Under the pieces are notes generated by a model. It was not told where the DNA came from. It searched no databases and worked only from the letters and a program-made list of their open reading frames with translations. 64,000 bases of DNA, taken from contig NZ_FNEI01000006.1 of NCBI RefSeq assembly GCF_900099975.1, positions 124,001-188,000 of the forward strand, given 5' to 3'. Below are positions 18,798-27,257 of this stretch, one piece after another. The position numbers and the translations under genes are program-made. Position 1 is the stretch's first letter, and every line of letters starts with the position of its first letter. Origin of the DNA: Arthrobacter cupressi (GTDB lineage Bacteria > Actinomycetota > Actinomycetes > Actinomycetales > Micrococcaceae).

Positions 18798-20489
18798 TTA
18801 CCCGGCGACGGCTGCCTTCGCAGCCTGCGAGGCCCTCATCCATTCGTCCAGCCACGGGGCGCGGACGGTGGAGGTGATGCGGCAGTCGGCCACGAAGGTG
18901 CCCTTCGCGCCGGCGTCAATCCAGTCCTTGAGGGCGGAGAGGTCTGCCACGGAGCGGATGACCGCCGATTCTGCGCCGAGAGCGCGGGCAATGCCGCTGA
19001 AGTCCACCTCGGGGATCAGCATGGGCTTCTCGGTCAACCCCTGAGAGCCGTACTGATGGATCTCGGCCCCGTAGGCGGCGTCGTTGTAGATCACGACGAC
19101 GGCGCTCGCCGCCGCGCCGACGAGCGACTCCAGGTCGGACAGCCCCATAAGGAAACCGCCGTCGCCCGAGGCGAGTACCAGGGTGCGGCCGTCCTCCACA
19201 GCGCGGGCCGCCCCGACGGCGCTGGCGAGGCCGAGGCCGATGGCCTGGTAAGCGGTGCCCACCATCACCAGGTCCTGCGGGCGCGGGATCCGCCAGTACA
19301 TGGGCGCCCAGCCCACGAAGTGCCCGCCGTCCTGCACCACGGTGCGGCGCTCCGGCAGCACAGCATCCAGCGCGACCGCGAGGGCCCGGGGGTCCAGGCG
19401 GCCGTCCGGGGTGACCGCGGAGCCGGGGTGGTGGGCCTCGCCTTCGGCAAGCCGGGTCCGGGCTTCCGCGCGCCAGGCTCCTGCGTCCCGGACACGCGGC
19501 ACCGAGCCGTCCAGCAACCGGAGGAGTCCCCGGGCGGCGGCCTTGGCGTCAGCGCTGACGAACAGGTCCACCCGGGGATGCGTCGCGTCCAGTGCGGTGT
19601 CGATCTGGACGACGGTGCTGTCCGGGCCGATCAGGTGGCCGAAGCGCATGGTGAACTGGCTCAGGCTCGCGCCGGCCACGAGGACCACGTCCGCCTCGCC
19701 CATGAGTCCGGCGGCGGTGTCCGTGCCGAAGCCGCCCGCGACGCCGAGGTATCCCTCGCCCTGCAACAGGTTGAGCGCCAGGGCAGTCCCGGCGGTCAGG
19801 GCGCCGAGGCGGTCGGCGAGCTCCCGGAGTTCAGGGCCGGCGCCGGCCAGATGCGCGCCACGGCCCGCGAGCACAAGCGGGCGCGCCGCGCCCGCGAGCA
19901 GTTCGGCCGCCCGCTCGAGTCCGCCGTCGACGTCGTCCGTCACCTCAAGTGCCGCCGGCACGGGGAGCTGTTCTTCCGCTGCTTCAAGCGCCGCGAGGTC
20001 GTACGGAATGGCGAGCACGACGGCGGTCCGCTGGGCGAGTGCGTATTCCACCGCCTGCTGGGTGATGGCGCCGGCGGCCTCACGGGTGACGGTGAAGGTT
20101 TCCGCCCCGAGCCCGGCGGCGATGGCCGCCTGGTCCACATCCCAGGGCCGGGCGCCGCTGCTCGGTGCGTCCCCGGTGACGAGCACCGCCGGGATCTGGG
20201 CCTGGACCGCCTCCGCGAGGGCCGTCAGGGCGTTGGTGTAGCCGGGTCCGTAAGTGGTGGTGCCTGCCGCGAGGCGCCCGGACGCGCGGTAGTAGGCGTC
20301 CGCGGCAGCGATGGCGGCACCCTCATGGCGGACCGGGGAGAAGCGGAGGCCCTGCTTTTCGGCGGCGTCCAGGAAGTAGGCGTTCCCGTTGCCCATTACG
20401 CCGAATATGTCACTGAGGTAGCCGCTGAGAACCTGTGCCACACGGCCGGAGACAGTCAAGGAGGTCATGGCAGAGATCTTCGAAGCCAT
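18798..20489 (-). CDS. Thiamine-diphosphate-dependent enzyme (2-oxoacid decarboxylase/synthase type)
   Basis: This 563-residue enzyme has the three-domain layout of the acetolactate synthase/pyruvate decarboxylase family: an N-terminal Pyr domain with the activating Glu in VRHEGAAIAAADAYYR, a central domain, and a C-terminal PP domain with the Mg-ThDP motif GDGGFLMG followed by IYNDAAYGAE. It probably decarboxylates or condenses a 2-oxoacid. An Lrp-type regulator lies immediately upstream, and an aminotransferase with an amino acid permease lies divergent, so an amino-acid-derived oxoacid such as an aromatic one is likely. Start candidates are 20504, 20489 and 20468. Confidence 0.83.
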   Translation of the reverse strand: MASKISAMTSLTVSGRVAQVLSGYLSDIFGVMGNGNAYFLDAAEKQGLRFSPVRHEGAAIAAADAYYRASGRLAAGTTTYGPGYTNALTALAEAVQAQIPAVLVTGDAPSSGARPWDVDQAAIAAGLGAETFTVTREAAGAITQQAVEYALAQRTAVVLAIPYDLAALEAAEEQLPVPAALEVTDDVDGGLERAAELLAGAARPLVLAGRGAHLAGAGPELRELADRLGALTAGTALALNLLQGEGYLGVAGGFGTDTAAGLMGEADVVLVAGASLSQFTMRFGHLIGPDSTVVQIDTALDATHPRVDLFVSADAKAAARGLLRLLDGSVPRVRDAGAWRAEARTRLAEGEAHHPGSAVTPDGRLDPRALAVALDAVLPERRTVVQDGGHFVGWAPMYWRIPRPQDLVMVGTAYQAIGLGLASAVGAARAVEDGRTLVLASGDGGFLMGLSDLESLVGAAASAVVVIYNDAAYGAEIHQYGSQGLTEKPMLIPEVDFSGIARALGAESAVIRSVADLSALKDWIDAGAKGTFVADCRITSTVRAPWLDEWMRASQAAKAAVAG

Positions 20490-20523
20490 GGCCTCAGCAT
20501 GCAAGAGAAGCGAATCAGATTGG

Positions 20524-20550
20524 TATTTTTGTCATCTACTGACAGAAATA
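20524..20550. promoter_or_regulatory. Lrp-type inverted repeat upstream of the ThDP gene
   Basis: Arms TATTTTTGTCA and TGACAGAAATA (10 of 11 positions match) flank a five-base spacer TCTAC. The length, AT flanks and spacing suit an Lrp/AsnC-family operator. It lies just upstream of the ThDP enzyme start and downstream of the Lrp-like gene, so that regulator probably controls the enzyme from here. Confidence 0.58.
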
Positions 20551-20587
20551 GTGCGAATATGCCCAGCTGTGGCGCAGACCACTCCGC

Positions 20588-21091
20588 TTAGGTGGCGGGG
20601 CGGTTCTCCTGCTGCGCCAGCCGGTCCAGGAGGCCGTCGAAGCGGGGCGGCATGAGCTCCAGCACGGAGATGGCGGTGCTGGTCCGCTGGATTCCCTCGA
20701 TTTCCAGGATCTGGTTGGTGATGCGGTAAAGATCGCCCGTGTCCCGGGCCACCACCTTGGCCATGAGGTCCGCGTCGCCCGTGGTGGCGTGCACCTCGAT
20801 GACCTCCGGGATGGCTTCGAGCCCGTTTTCCACCGAACCCGCCCGGGTCTGGCTGATCGCCAGGGACAGGAAGGCCATGAGGCCGTAGCCGAGCGCGGCG
20901 GGGTCCAGCCTGCGGCTGAAGGAACTGAGGGCGCCGCTGCGCTCCAGCCTCGCCAGGCGGGCATGCACGGTGTTCCGCGCGACGCCGAGGGTCCGGGAGA
21001 GTGCCAGGGCGCTCGCTTCCGGGTCCTTGTCGAGGGCAAGGATGATCCGGGCGTCCAGGGAATCGAGGTTGCGGGGACTCGGGATGGTCAT
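20588..21091 (-). CDS. Lrp/AsnC family regulator
   Basis: This is a 167-residue regulator. The N-terminal HTH contains LDARIILALDKDPEASALAL and VARNTVHARLARLE. The C-terminal RAM/AsnC ligand-binding domain follows, with VIEVHATTGDADLMAKVVA. Lrp-like proteins form octamers and respond to amino acids. It is cotranscribed with or closely upstream of the ThDP enzyme (the operator dyad lies between them) and is divergent from a HisC-like aminotransferase and permease. That predicts a local amino-acid-responsive switch. Confidence 0.9.
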   Translation of the reverse strand: MTIPSPRNLDSLDARIILALDKDPEASALALSRTLGVARNTVHARLARLERSGALSSFSRRLDPAALGYGLMAFLSLAISQTRAGSVENGLEAIPEVIEVHATTGDADLMAKVVARDTGDLYRITNQILEIEGIQRTSTAISVLELMPPRFDGLLDRLAQQENRPAT

Positions 21092-21184
21092 ATTTTCACC
21101 ACAGACAATAGAAGTTGAGCAGAAATCCCAATGCTGTCAGCGTATCTTGCAATGTGCTCCGGGTCACTTCCATGATCGGGGCTC

Positions 21185-22312
21185 ATGACCAGTGATCAGA
21201 TGCTGACGGCGCCGGACGCCGCGCGACCCGCCTTGCGTGGAGCGGTTTCCGGCCTGCCGTCCTACGTCCCGGGCAGGCGTGCTTCCAGTGCGGAGCGCGG
21301 CGCCGTCGTGGACATCGCCGCCCTTGCCAGCAACGAAAGCCATTACGAACCGCTGCCTGCGGCCGCCGCTGCGGTGGCCGAAGCGGCAGCCAGGATGAAC
21401 CGCTACCCGGACATGGCCGCCGTCGGGCTTCGCGAACGGATCGCCGCGCAGCTCGGTGTTACCGCCGCCGAGGTCGCGGTGGGGCCCGGCAGTGTCGGCG
21501 TCCTCCAGCAGATCATCACCGGACTGTGCGACGCCGGAGACGAAGTGGTGTTCGCGTGGCGCTCCTTCGAGGCCTACCCGATCCTGGTGGAGTTGGCGGG
21601 CGCCCGGTCCGTCCGCGTTCCCCTGGACGACGCCGAGGGCCACGACCTGGACGCCATGGCCGCCGCCGTCACCGAACGGACCAGGGTGATCCTGCTCTGC
21701 ACGCCGAACAACCCGACGGGCGTCCCGATCGCCCACGACCGCCTCGAGGCGTTCCTGCGCTCCGTCCGATCCGGCGTCCTCGTGGTGATCGACGAGGCCT
21801 ACGTGGAATACGCCGACGCCGGAAGCGGCCCCGACTCCCTCGCCCTCTACCGCGCGTACCCGAACGTCTGCATCCTGCGCACCTTCTCCAAGGCTTACGG
21901 GCTCGCCGGCCTGCGGGTCGGGTACGCGGTGGCGGCGCCGGACATCGCGGACGGGCTGCGCCGGACCGCGCTTCCCTTCGCCGTGACCGCGCTGGCCCAA
22001 CAGGCCGCGATCGCCTCGCTGGACGCCAGCGATGAGATGCAGGCGAGGGTCGCCGCGGTCCGGGACGAGCGCGCCCGGATGGCCGCGCGGCTGGAGGCCC
22101 TGGGCTGGAAGCTGCAGCCGAGCCAGGGAAACTTCCTGTGGATCCGCGCCGATGACGAGCTCCGGACAAGGCTCGTTGCCGCGTTCGATCAAGCGGGCAT
22201 CATGGTCCGCGCGTACCAGGGCGACGGCATCCGGATCACCGTTGCCGACCCCGCCTCCAACGACCGCGTGCTCACCGTTCTGGAAAACAGCGTCCTGGAA
22301 GCGCACGCCTGA
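21185..22312 (+). CDS. HisC-like (histidinol-phosphate/aromatic) aminotransferase
   Basis: This is a 375-residue fold-type I PLP enzyme of the HisC subfamily. It shows LCTPNNPTG (171-179) and the Schiff-base Lys236 in TFSKAYGLAGLRVGY; an Arg near the C-terminus (DGIRITVADP) should bind the substrate carboxylate. HisC-family members act on histidinol phosphate or aromatic amino acids. No his genes surround it; an amino acid permease follows and an Lrp regulator precedes it, so aromatic amino acid catabolism is more likely than histidine synthesis. It is well separated (81 bases) from the permease. Confidence 0.85.
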   Translation: MTSDQMLTAPDAARPALRGAVSGLPSYVPGRRASSAERGAVVDIAALASNESHYEPLPAAAAAVAEAAARMNRYPDMAAVGLRERIAAQLGVTAAEVAVGPGSVGVLQQIITGLCDAGDEVVFAWRSFEAYPILVELAGARSVRVPLDDAEGHDLDAMAAAVTERTRVILLCTPNNPTGVPIAHDRLEAFLRSVRSGVLVVIDEAYVEYADAGSGPDSLALYRAYPNVCILRTFSKAYGLAGLRVGYAVAAPDIADGLRRTALPFAVTALAQQAAIASLDASDEMQARVAAVRDERARMAARLEALGWKLQPSQGNFLWIRADDELRTRLVAAFDQAGIMVRAYQGDGIRITVADPASNDRVLTVLENSVLEAHA

Positions 22313-22326
22313 ACCGCCACCCCGAG

Positions 22327-22380
22327 ACAAACCGTTCCACCCCAACAGCTGTTCCACCCCAACAAACCGTTCCACTACCC
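22327..22380 (+). repeat. Three near-tandem 17-18-base repeats in permease leader
   Basis: The leader before the permease gene holds three consecutive units, two of them beginning ACAAACCGTTCCAC and one ACAGCTGTTCCAC, at 22327, 22345 and 22362. The units are pyrimidine-rich and nearly identical. They may be a slippage product or a repeated regulator-binding site. Confidence 0.55.
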
Positions 22381-22393
22381 AGAGGACTCCCCC

Positions 22394-23821
22394 ATGGAAC
22401 AACGGACAATGACGTCTGACCGAGCTACATCCGGCACCGCGCTTGGCGCCGCCCTCAAACCGCGCCAGCTAACGATGATGGGGCTCGGCAGCGCCATCGG
22501 GGCGGGCCTCTTCATCGGCTCGGGCGCCGGCATCCAGGCCGCGGGCCCGGCCGTGCTGATCTCCTACCTCGTCGCCGGAACCCTCATCATCCTCGTGATG
22601 TGGGCCCTCGGCGAGATGGCTGCCGCCAACCCGGACAGCGGCGCCTTCTCCGTCTACACCGCGCGGGCCTTCGGACCCGTGGCCGGCGCCACCGTGGGCT
22701 GGCTCTGGTGGGTGCAGCTCGTTGTGGTGATCGCGGCGGAGGCGCTCGGCGCGGCCGCCCTGCTGGCCAGCGTCTTCCCGGCGCTTCCGGTCTGGCTGAT
22801 GGCGTTCGTGTTCATCGCCGTGCTCACCGCCGTGAACCTCACCCGGGTGAAGAACTTCGGCGAGTTCGAATTCTGGTTCGCCCTGCTCAAGGTGGCCGCC
22901 ATCGTCGGCTTCCTCCTGGTCGGCGCCGCCCTGCTCTTTGGCTGGCTGCCCGACGTCCAGTCACCCGGCCTGGCCAACTTCACGGGCGCCGGATTCGCCC
23001 CCAACGGCTTCGCCGGAATCGCCACGGCGCTCTTCGTGGTGGCCTTCGCCTTCGGCGGCACCGAAATCGTGTCCGTGGCCGCCGCCGAAACCCGGGACCC
23101 CGCACGCAGCGTGGGCAAGGCCGTCCGTACCGTGCTGTGGCGCATCCTGGTCTTCTACATCGGTGCGATCTTCATCATCGCGGCCGTGGTTCCCGTGGGC
23201 TCGGCGGGGCTGAAGAGCCCGTTCGCTGCCGTTCTGGACGCCGCAGGCATGCCCGGCGCGGCCACCGCCATCACGCTGGTGGCCGTCGCGGCCCTGCTCT
23301 CCGCCCTTAACGCCAACCTCTACGGCGCCTCCCGGATGGCGTTCTCCCTGGCCGAACGCGGTGAAGCGCCGCGCTCCCTCGCCTTCATCTCCAAGACCCA
23401 GGTTCCGGTCGTGGCCGTGCTGGCCAGCGTTGCCTTCGGCGTCGTCACGGCCGTGCTTGAGGTGGCCTTCCCGGACAAGGTGCTTCCGGTCCTCCTCAAC
23501 ATCGTGGGCTCCACCTCCCTGCTGGTCTGGACCTCAGCGCTCCTTGCCCAGCTGGCCTTGCGCCTCCGCGCGGACCGCGACGGGACCGTCCTTCCCCTAC
23601 GGATGGCGGGCTTCCCCTGGCTCACGGGGATCGGTTTGCTCATCCTGGCCGCCATCTTCACCGTCGGCTTCATCGGCGAGGACTCCCGCCCCCAGCTCCT
23701 GAGCACCTTCGCCCTGGTGGCGCTCCTGGCGGTGGCGAACTGGATCCACCACCGCACGGCCAAGGCTCCGGCCGCCGTCGAGCCTGCGGAACAGGCCAAG
23801 GACTCGGTGCTGGTCGACTAG
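22394..23821 (+). CDS. APC-family amino acid permease
   Basis: This is a 475-residue transporter with 12 predicted spans and the amino acid permease signature near the N-terminus (MMGLGSAIGAGLFIGSGAGIQAAGP), plus FGGTEIVSVAAAETRDP around residue 225. The closest architecture is the GABA/aromatic/Lys-type AAT permeases that import amino acids with protons. Downstream of an aminotransferase and next to an Lrp gene and ThDP enzyme, it likely feeds an amino acid into that breakdown route. The C-terminus is a short charged tail. A long-hairpin terminator follows. Confidence 0.88.
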   Translation: MEQRTMTSDRATSGTALGAALKPRQLTMMGLGSAIGAGLFIGSGAGIQAAGPAVLISYLVAGTLIILVMWALGEMAAANPDSGAFSVYTARAFGPVAGATVGWLWWVQLVVVIAAEALGAAALLASVFPALPVWLMAFVFIAVLTAVNLTRVKNFGEFEFWFALLKVAAIVGFLLVGAALLFGWLPDVQSPGLANFTGAGFAPNGFAGIATALFVVAFAFGGTEIVSVAAAETRDPARSVGKAVRTVLWRILVFYIGAIFIIAAVVPVGSAGLKSPFAAVLDAAGMPGAATAITLVAVAALLSALNANLYGASRMAFSLAERGEAPRSLAFISKTQVPVVAVLASVAFGVVTAVLEVAFPDKVLPVLLNIVGSTSLLVWTSALLAQLALRLRADRDGTVLPLRMAGFPWLTGIGLLILAAIFTVGFIGEDSRPQLLSTFALVALLAVANWIHHRTAKAPAAVEPAEQAKDSVLVD

Positions 23822-23839
23822 GGCCGCTTGAATCCCGCG

Positions 23840-23898
23840 CTCGCGGGTTCCTGTCCCACTCGCGGTGTGCACCCGCGAGCCGGGCAGGGACCCGCGAG
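23840..23898. terminator. Convergent terminator/palindromic repeat with CTCGCGGG arms
   Basis: Nested inverted repeats fill the gap between two convergent genes. The outer arms begin with CTCGCGGGT and end with ACCCGCGAG, and an inner hairpin pairs CTCGCGG with CCGCGAG around TGTGCAC. It probably works as a bidirectional terminator. The repeated CTCGCGGG word suggests a REP-like family element. Confidence 0.6.
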
Positions 23899-23917
23899 TT
23901 CGTCCGCATCCGGAATC

Positions 23918-24901
23918 TCAGTCCTGCAGCGGCTTCCGGGCCAGCCACGCCGCCACCAGCGCGCCGGAGATGTTGTGCCACACCGAGAAGACGGCCGAGG
24001 GCAGGGCGGCGAGCGGCGTGAAGTGTGCCGTGGCAAGCGTGGCTGCCAGGCCCGAGTTCTGCATACCGACCTCGAACGCCAAGGCTCGGCGGGCCTTGCC
24101 GTCCAGGCGGCCCACCTTGCCCGCCAGGTAGCCAAGGCCCAGGCCGAAACCGTTGTGCAGCACCACGGCCAGGAACACGATGCCGCCGGCGGCGACGATC
24201 TTGCTGGCACTTCCCGCCACCACCACCGCAACGATCACGGAGATCACGACGGCGGACGCCCAGGGGAGTGCCGGCAGCACCTTGGCGACGAGGTTCTTGA
24301 GGAACAGGCGCGCCAGCAGGCCGGCGACCACCGGAAGCAGCACGGTCTTGACGATGTCCAGCACCATGGCGCCGGCGTCGATGTGCAGGAAGGACCCGGC
24401 CAACAGCAGCGTCAGGGCCGGCGTCACCAGTGGGGCAATCAGCGTGGACACGGAGGCGACGGCGACGGACAGGGCCACGTCGCCCTTGGCGAGGAAGGCC
24501 ATCACGTTGGACGCGGTGCCCGACGGCGCGCAGCCCACCAGGATCAGGCCCACCGCGAGCTCCGGCGGCAGTTGGAGGGCGACGGCGATCAGCCAGCCCG
24601 CGCCCGGCATGATCACGTAGTGCGCCACGATGCCCAGCGCCACCGCCCAGGGCCGGCGCGCCACGGACGCGAAGTCCGGCGGCGTCAGGGTCAGGCCCAT
24701 GCAGAACATGATGATGCCCAGCAGGTACGGCACCGACGGGGCCAGCGGCTTGAAGACGCCGTGTGACAGGAAGCCTGCCGCGCCCGCAACCACCACGAGC
24801 AACGGAAAGACGGTGACCGCCACCCGGGCGATCTTCGCTTCCGCGGCCAGGGCCGGGTTCGCGACGGTTGAATCGGATGCGGTGTTTGTTGCCTCAAGCA
24901 T
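23918..24901 (-). CDS. Bile acid:sodium symporter (BASS) family transporter
   Basis: This is a 327-residue protein with about ten spans and the conserved BASS signatures: MFCMGLTLTPPDFASVARRP, LVGCAPSGTASNVMAFLAKGD and EVGMQNSGLAATLA. Members move organic anions such as pyruvate, pantoate or bile acids with sodium. The ATG at 24901 gives the usual family length; an upstream in-frame ATG at 24973 would add 24 residues without hydrophobic content. It stands alone on the minus strand with 101 bases to the aldo/keto reductase. The substrate is unknown. Confidence 0.88.
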   Translation of the reverse strand: MLEATNTASDSTVANPALAAEAKIARVAVTVFPLLVVVAGAAGFLSHGVFKPLAPSVPYLLGIIMFCMGLTLTPPDFASVARRPWAVALGIVAHYVIMPGAGWLIAVALQLPPELAVGLILVGCAPSGTASNVMAFLAKGDVALSVAVASVSTLIAPLVTPALTLLLAGSFLHIDAGAMVLDIVKTVLLPVVAGLLARLFLKNLVAKVLPALPWASAVVISVIVAVVVAGSASKIVAAGGIVFLAVVLHNGFGLGLGYLAGKVGRLDGKARRALAFEVGMQNSGLAATLATAHFTPLAALPSAVFSVWHNISGALVAAWLARKPLQD

Positions 24902-25002
24902 CTTTCCATCGTGGCAGCCGAGGCGAGGGAGCTGCGAATCCGTGACCCGCCGTCGGGCATATATGTCAGACATATCGCCCCGGCGGTGCGACGGCAGCGG
25001 CC

Positions 25003-26001
25003 TCAGGGCCGCTCGAGGAAGGACTCCACCTTCGCCGGATCGCGCTCGACAACGTCGCCCAGGATGCCGTCGATCTTGTCCAGCAGCGCCGGTTCGAGAA
25101 CGACGCCGGCTGCCGTGGTGTTGTCCTTGAGCTGCTCGGGCCGCGAGGCGCCGACGATCGCCGCGGAGACGTTCTTGTTCTGCAGGACCCAGGCGACGGC
25201 GAACGCGGCCATGGACAGACCGGCCTCCTCTGCGAGCGGCTTCAGTTCCTGGACGCGCTCGAGCACGGCCGGCTGCATGTAGCGGTGCTCGGTCTTCGCG
25301 CCGCCGCCGTCCGTCGAGAAGCGGGACGCGGCCGGTGCGCCCGCGCCCGGCACGTACTTGCCGGTCAGTACGCCCTGCGCAATAGGCGACCACACGATCT
25401 GGCCGAGGCCCAGTTCCTCGCTGAGCGGCACCACCTCGGGCTCGATCACGCGCCACAGCATGTTGTACTGCGGCTGGTTGGAGATGAGCTGGATGCCGAG
25501 CTCCTTGGCGAGGGCGGCGCCGCGGCGGATCTCGTCCGGCGTCCATTCGGAGACACCGATGTAGAGCGCCTTGCCGGCCCGGACCACGTCGGCGAACGCC
25601 TGCATCGTTTCCTCAAGCGGGGTTTCGTAGTCGTAGCGGTGGGCCTGGTAGAGGTCCACGTAGTCCGTGCGGAGGCGGGCCAGAGAGCCGTTGATGGATT
25701 CCATGATGTGCTTGCGGGACAGGCCGCGGTCGTTCCTGCCTTCGCCGGTGGGGAAGTAGACCTTGGTGAAGATTTCGACGCCTTCGCGCCGCACGCCGTC
25801 GAGCGCTGCGCCGAGCGCGGATTCGGCGCGGGTGCCGGCGTAGGCGTCCGCGGTGTCGAAGGTGGTGATGCCCAGGTCCAGGGCGGTGCGGACGCAGGAG
25901 CTCGCGGCGTCCTGGCCGATCTGTTCGCCGTGGGTGGTCCAGTTGCCGTACGCGATTTCACTCACGTACAGGCCAGAGTTTCCGAGCTTGCGGTATTCCA
26001 T
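25003..26001 (-). CDS. Aldo/keto reductase (Kv-beta/YghZ-like)
   Basis: This is a 332-residue NADPH-dependent reductase with the complete AKR tetrad: Asp49, Tyr54, Lys80 and His121 (FDTADAYAG, FTKVYFP, LYQAHRYD). The C-terminal cofactor segment SAAIVGASRPEQLKDN is also intact. The extended N-terminus and NQPQYNML place it with the potassium-channel beta-subunit-like AKRs. It lies 35 bases after a LacI-type regulator gene on the same strand, so it is probably in one operon with its repressor and controlled by the palindrome at 27092. A sugar-derived aldehyde is a likely substrate. Confidence 0.9.
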   Translation of the reverse strand: MEYRKLGNSGLYVSEIAYGNWTTHGEQIGQDAASSCVRTALDLGITTFDTADAYAGTRAESALGAALDGVRREGVEIFTKVYFPTGEGRNDRGLSRKHIMESINGSLARLRTDYVDLYQAHRYDYETPLEETMQAFADVVRAGKALYIGVSEWTPDEIRRGAALAKELGIQLISNQPQYNMLWRVIEPEVVPLSEELGLGQIVWSPIAQGVLTGKYVPGAGAPAASRFSTDGGGAKTEHRYMQPAVLERVQELKPLAEEAGLSMAAFAVAWVLQNKNVSAAIVGASRPEQLKDNTTAAGVVLEPALLDKIDGILGDVVERDPAKVESFLERP

Positions 26002-26036
26002 GGGGTTCCTGTTCGCTGGGGTGTTGCGGGACGGAT

Positions 26037-27062
26037 TTAGGGGGACACCGCGCGGAGGCGGCGGGGCGGGGCCGTGGAACCCCGCACAACGAGGTTCGGC
26101 TGGAGGCGCTCGACGGCGGCCGGCGCACCGTCGAGGGTGGCGATGAGGGCTTCCGCGGCGAGGCGGCCCTGCTCGGCGACGCCGTGGTCCATCGTGGTGA
26201 GGCCAACCGATCCGGCGAGTTCGTGGTTGTCGTAGCCGACCACCGAGAAATCCCCGGGCACCTGCAGCCCGGCGCCGCGGAGGGTGGCCAGGGCGCCGAA
26301 GGCGAGCTCGTCCGAGGCGGCGACCACCGCCGTCGGGGGTTCCGCCATGGTGAGCGCCGTCGCCATGGCCGCGGATCCCGCGTCCACGGTGTTTCCGACG
26401 CCGAACTCCAGGCCCGGATCGGGGCTGATCCCGGCGTCGGCGAGGGCGTCGCGGTAACCGAGCAGGCGTTCGGCGGGAGGCACGCCGCCGAGGGTGGAAC
26501 CGGGTGCCTCCTGGATGCCGAGGAAGGCGATGCGCTCGTGGCCGAGGTTGATCAGGTGCCGGGTGGCCGCGCGCCCGCCGGCCCGGTCCTCGACGCACAC
26601 CGAGGACGCGCCCGCCCGTTCCGAGCCGACCAGGGCCACCGCCTGGCCCTGCGCTTCGAGGGCCGCGAGTTCTTCCGCGGTGAGCTGCAGGGCGAGCACC
26701 AGGGCACCGTCGGAGCGGCCCTGCAGGCGGGGCGCGGCGAAGAACGCGTTGCGCAGTTCCGGCGTGGAAAGCTCCGTGAGCAGGACGTCGTAGCCGGCAC
26801 GGCTCAGCACCCGGCCGGCCGCGGCAATCACCTCCGCGAAGAACCATTTCGAGAGAAGCGGTACGACGACGGCGACCGTGTGGGTGCGTCCCGTCGCCAG
26901 CCGGGAGGCGCTCAGCGAGGCGACGTAGCCGAGTTCTTCGGCAGCTTCTTGCACGCGCTTGCGGGTCGACTCGGCGATGCCAGGAACCCCGCGAAGGGCA
27001 CGGGAAACCGTGGAAACGGATACACCGGCGCGGTCGGCGACGCTCTGGACGGAAGAAGGCAT
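26037..27062 (-). CDS. LacI family transcriptional repressor
   Basis: This is a 341-residue regulator. The HTH is SVQSVADRAGVSVSTVSRALRG, followed by the hinge helix LSASRLATG and a sugar-binding-protein-like domain with AVVVPLLSKWFFAEVI and VVGYDNHELAGSVGLTT. It sits directly upstream of the aldo/keto reductase. An ideal LacI-family operator, GCAAGCGCTTGC, lies 33 bases before its start, consistent with autorepression of the two-gene operon. A sugar or sugar derivative is the likely inducer. Confidence 0.9.
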   Translation of the reverse strand: MPSSVQSVADRAGVSVSTVSRALRGVPGIAESTRKRVQEAAEELGYVASLSASRLATGRTHTVAVVVPLLSKWFFAEVIAAAGRVLSRAGYDVLLTELSTPELRNAFFAAPRLQGRSDGALVLALQLTAEELAALEAQGQAVALVGSERAGASSVCVEDRAGGRAATRHLINLGHERIAFLGIQEAPGSTLGGVPPAERLLGYRDALADAGISPDPGLEFGVGNTVDAGSAAMATALTMAEPPTAVVAASDELAFGALATLRGAGLQVPGDFSVVGYDNHELAGSVGLTTMDHGVAEQGRLAAEALIATLDGAPAAVERLQPNLVVRGSTAPPRRLRAVSP

Positions 27063-27091
27063 GCTCCGAGGCTAAGGGACTCTAGCCGAAG

Positions 27092-27109
27092 ATTGCAAGC
27101 GCTTGCGAA
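27092..27109. promoter_or_regulatory. LacI-family operator
   Basis: GCAAGCGCTTGC (27095-27106) is a perfect palindrome with a central CG, the classical LacI/GalR operator form, extended by partly symmetric flanks. It lies just upstream of the LacI-type gene and in the shared region with the ABC transporter operon that starts at 27258. Confidence 0.7.
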
Positions 27110-27175
27110 AGATGAAACCCACTCGCGGCCCGGTTTCACAGCATCGGAAAAGTTGGGTCTTCCCAGCTCCAAATG

Positions 27176-27207
27176 TGTCATGTACCATTGCACATATCAT
27201 GTGACAT
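27176..27207. promoter_or_regulatory. GntR-type operator candidate upstream of the ABC operon
   Basis: This site lies 51 bases before the transporter ATP-binding gene. It contains the palindromic core ATGTGACAT (27199-27207), and on the other strand the words TGTCACATG and TGTGCAATG. Both words recur at 30339-30354 upstream of the hydroxyproline deaminase gene. The repeated core GT-N-AC suits FCD-type GntR regulators, and one is encoded at 33474. Confidence 0.55.
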
Positions 27208-27257
27208 CGAACACAGCGAACGATGTTTTCACCTGTTTCCCCACATGGAAGAGCGTT

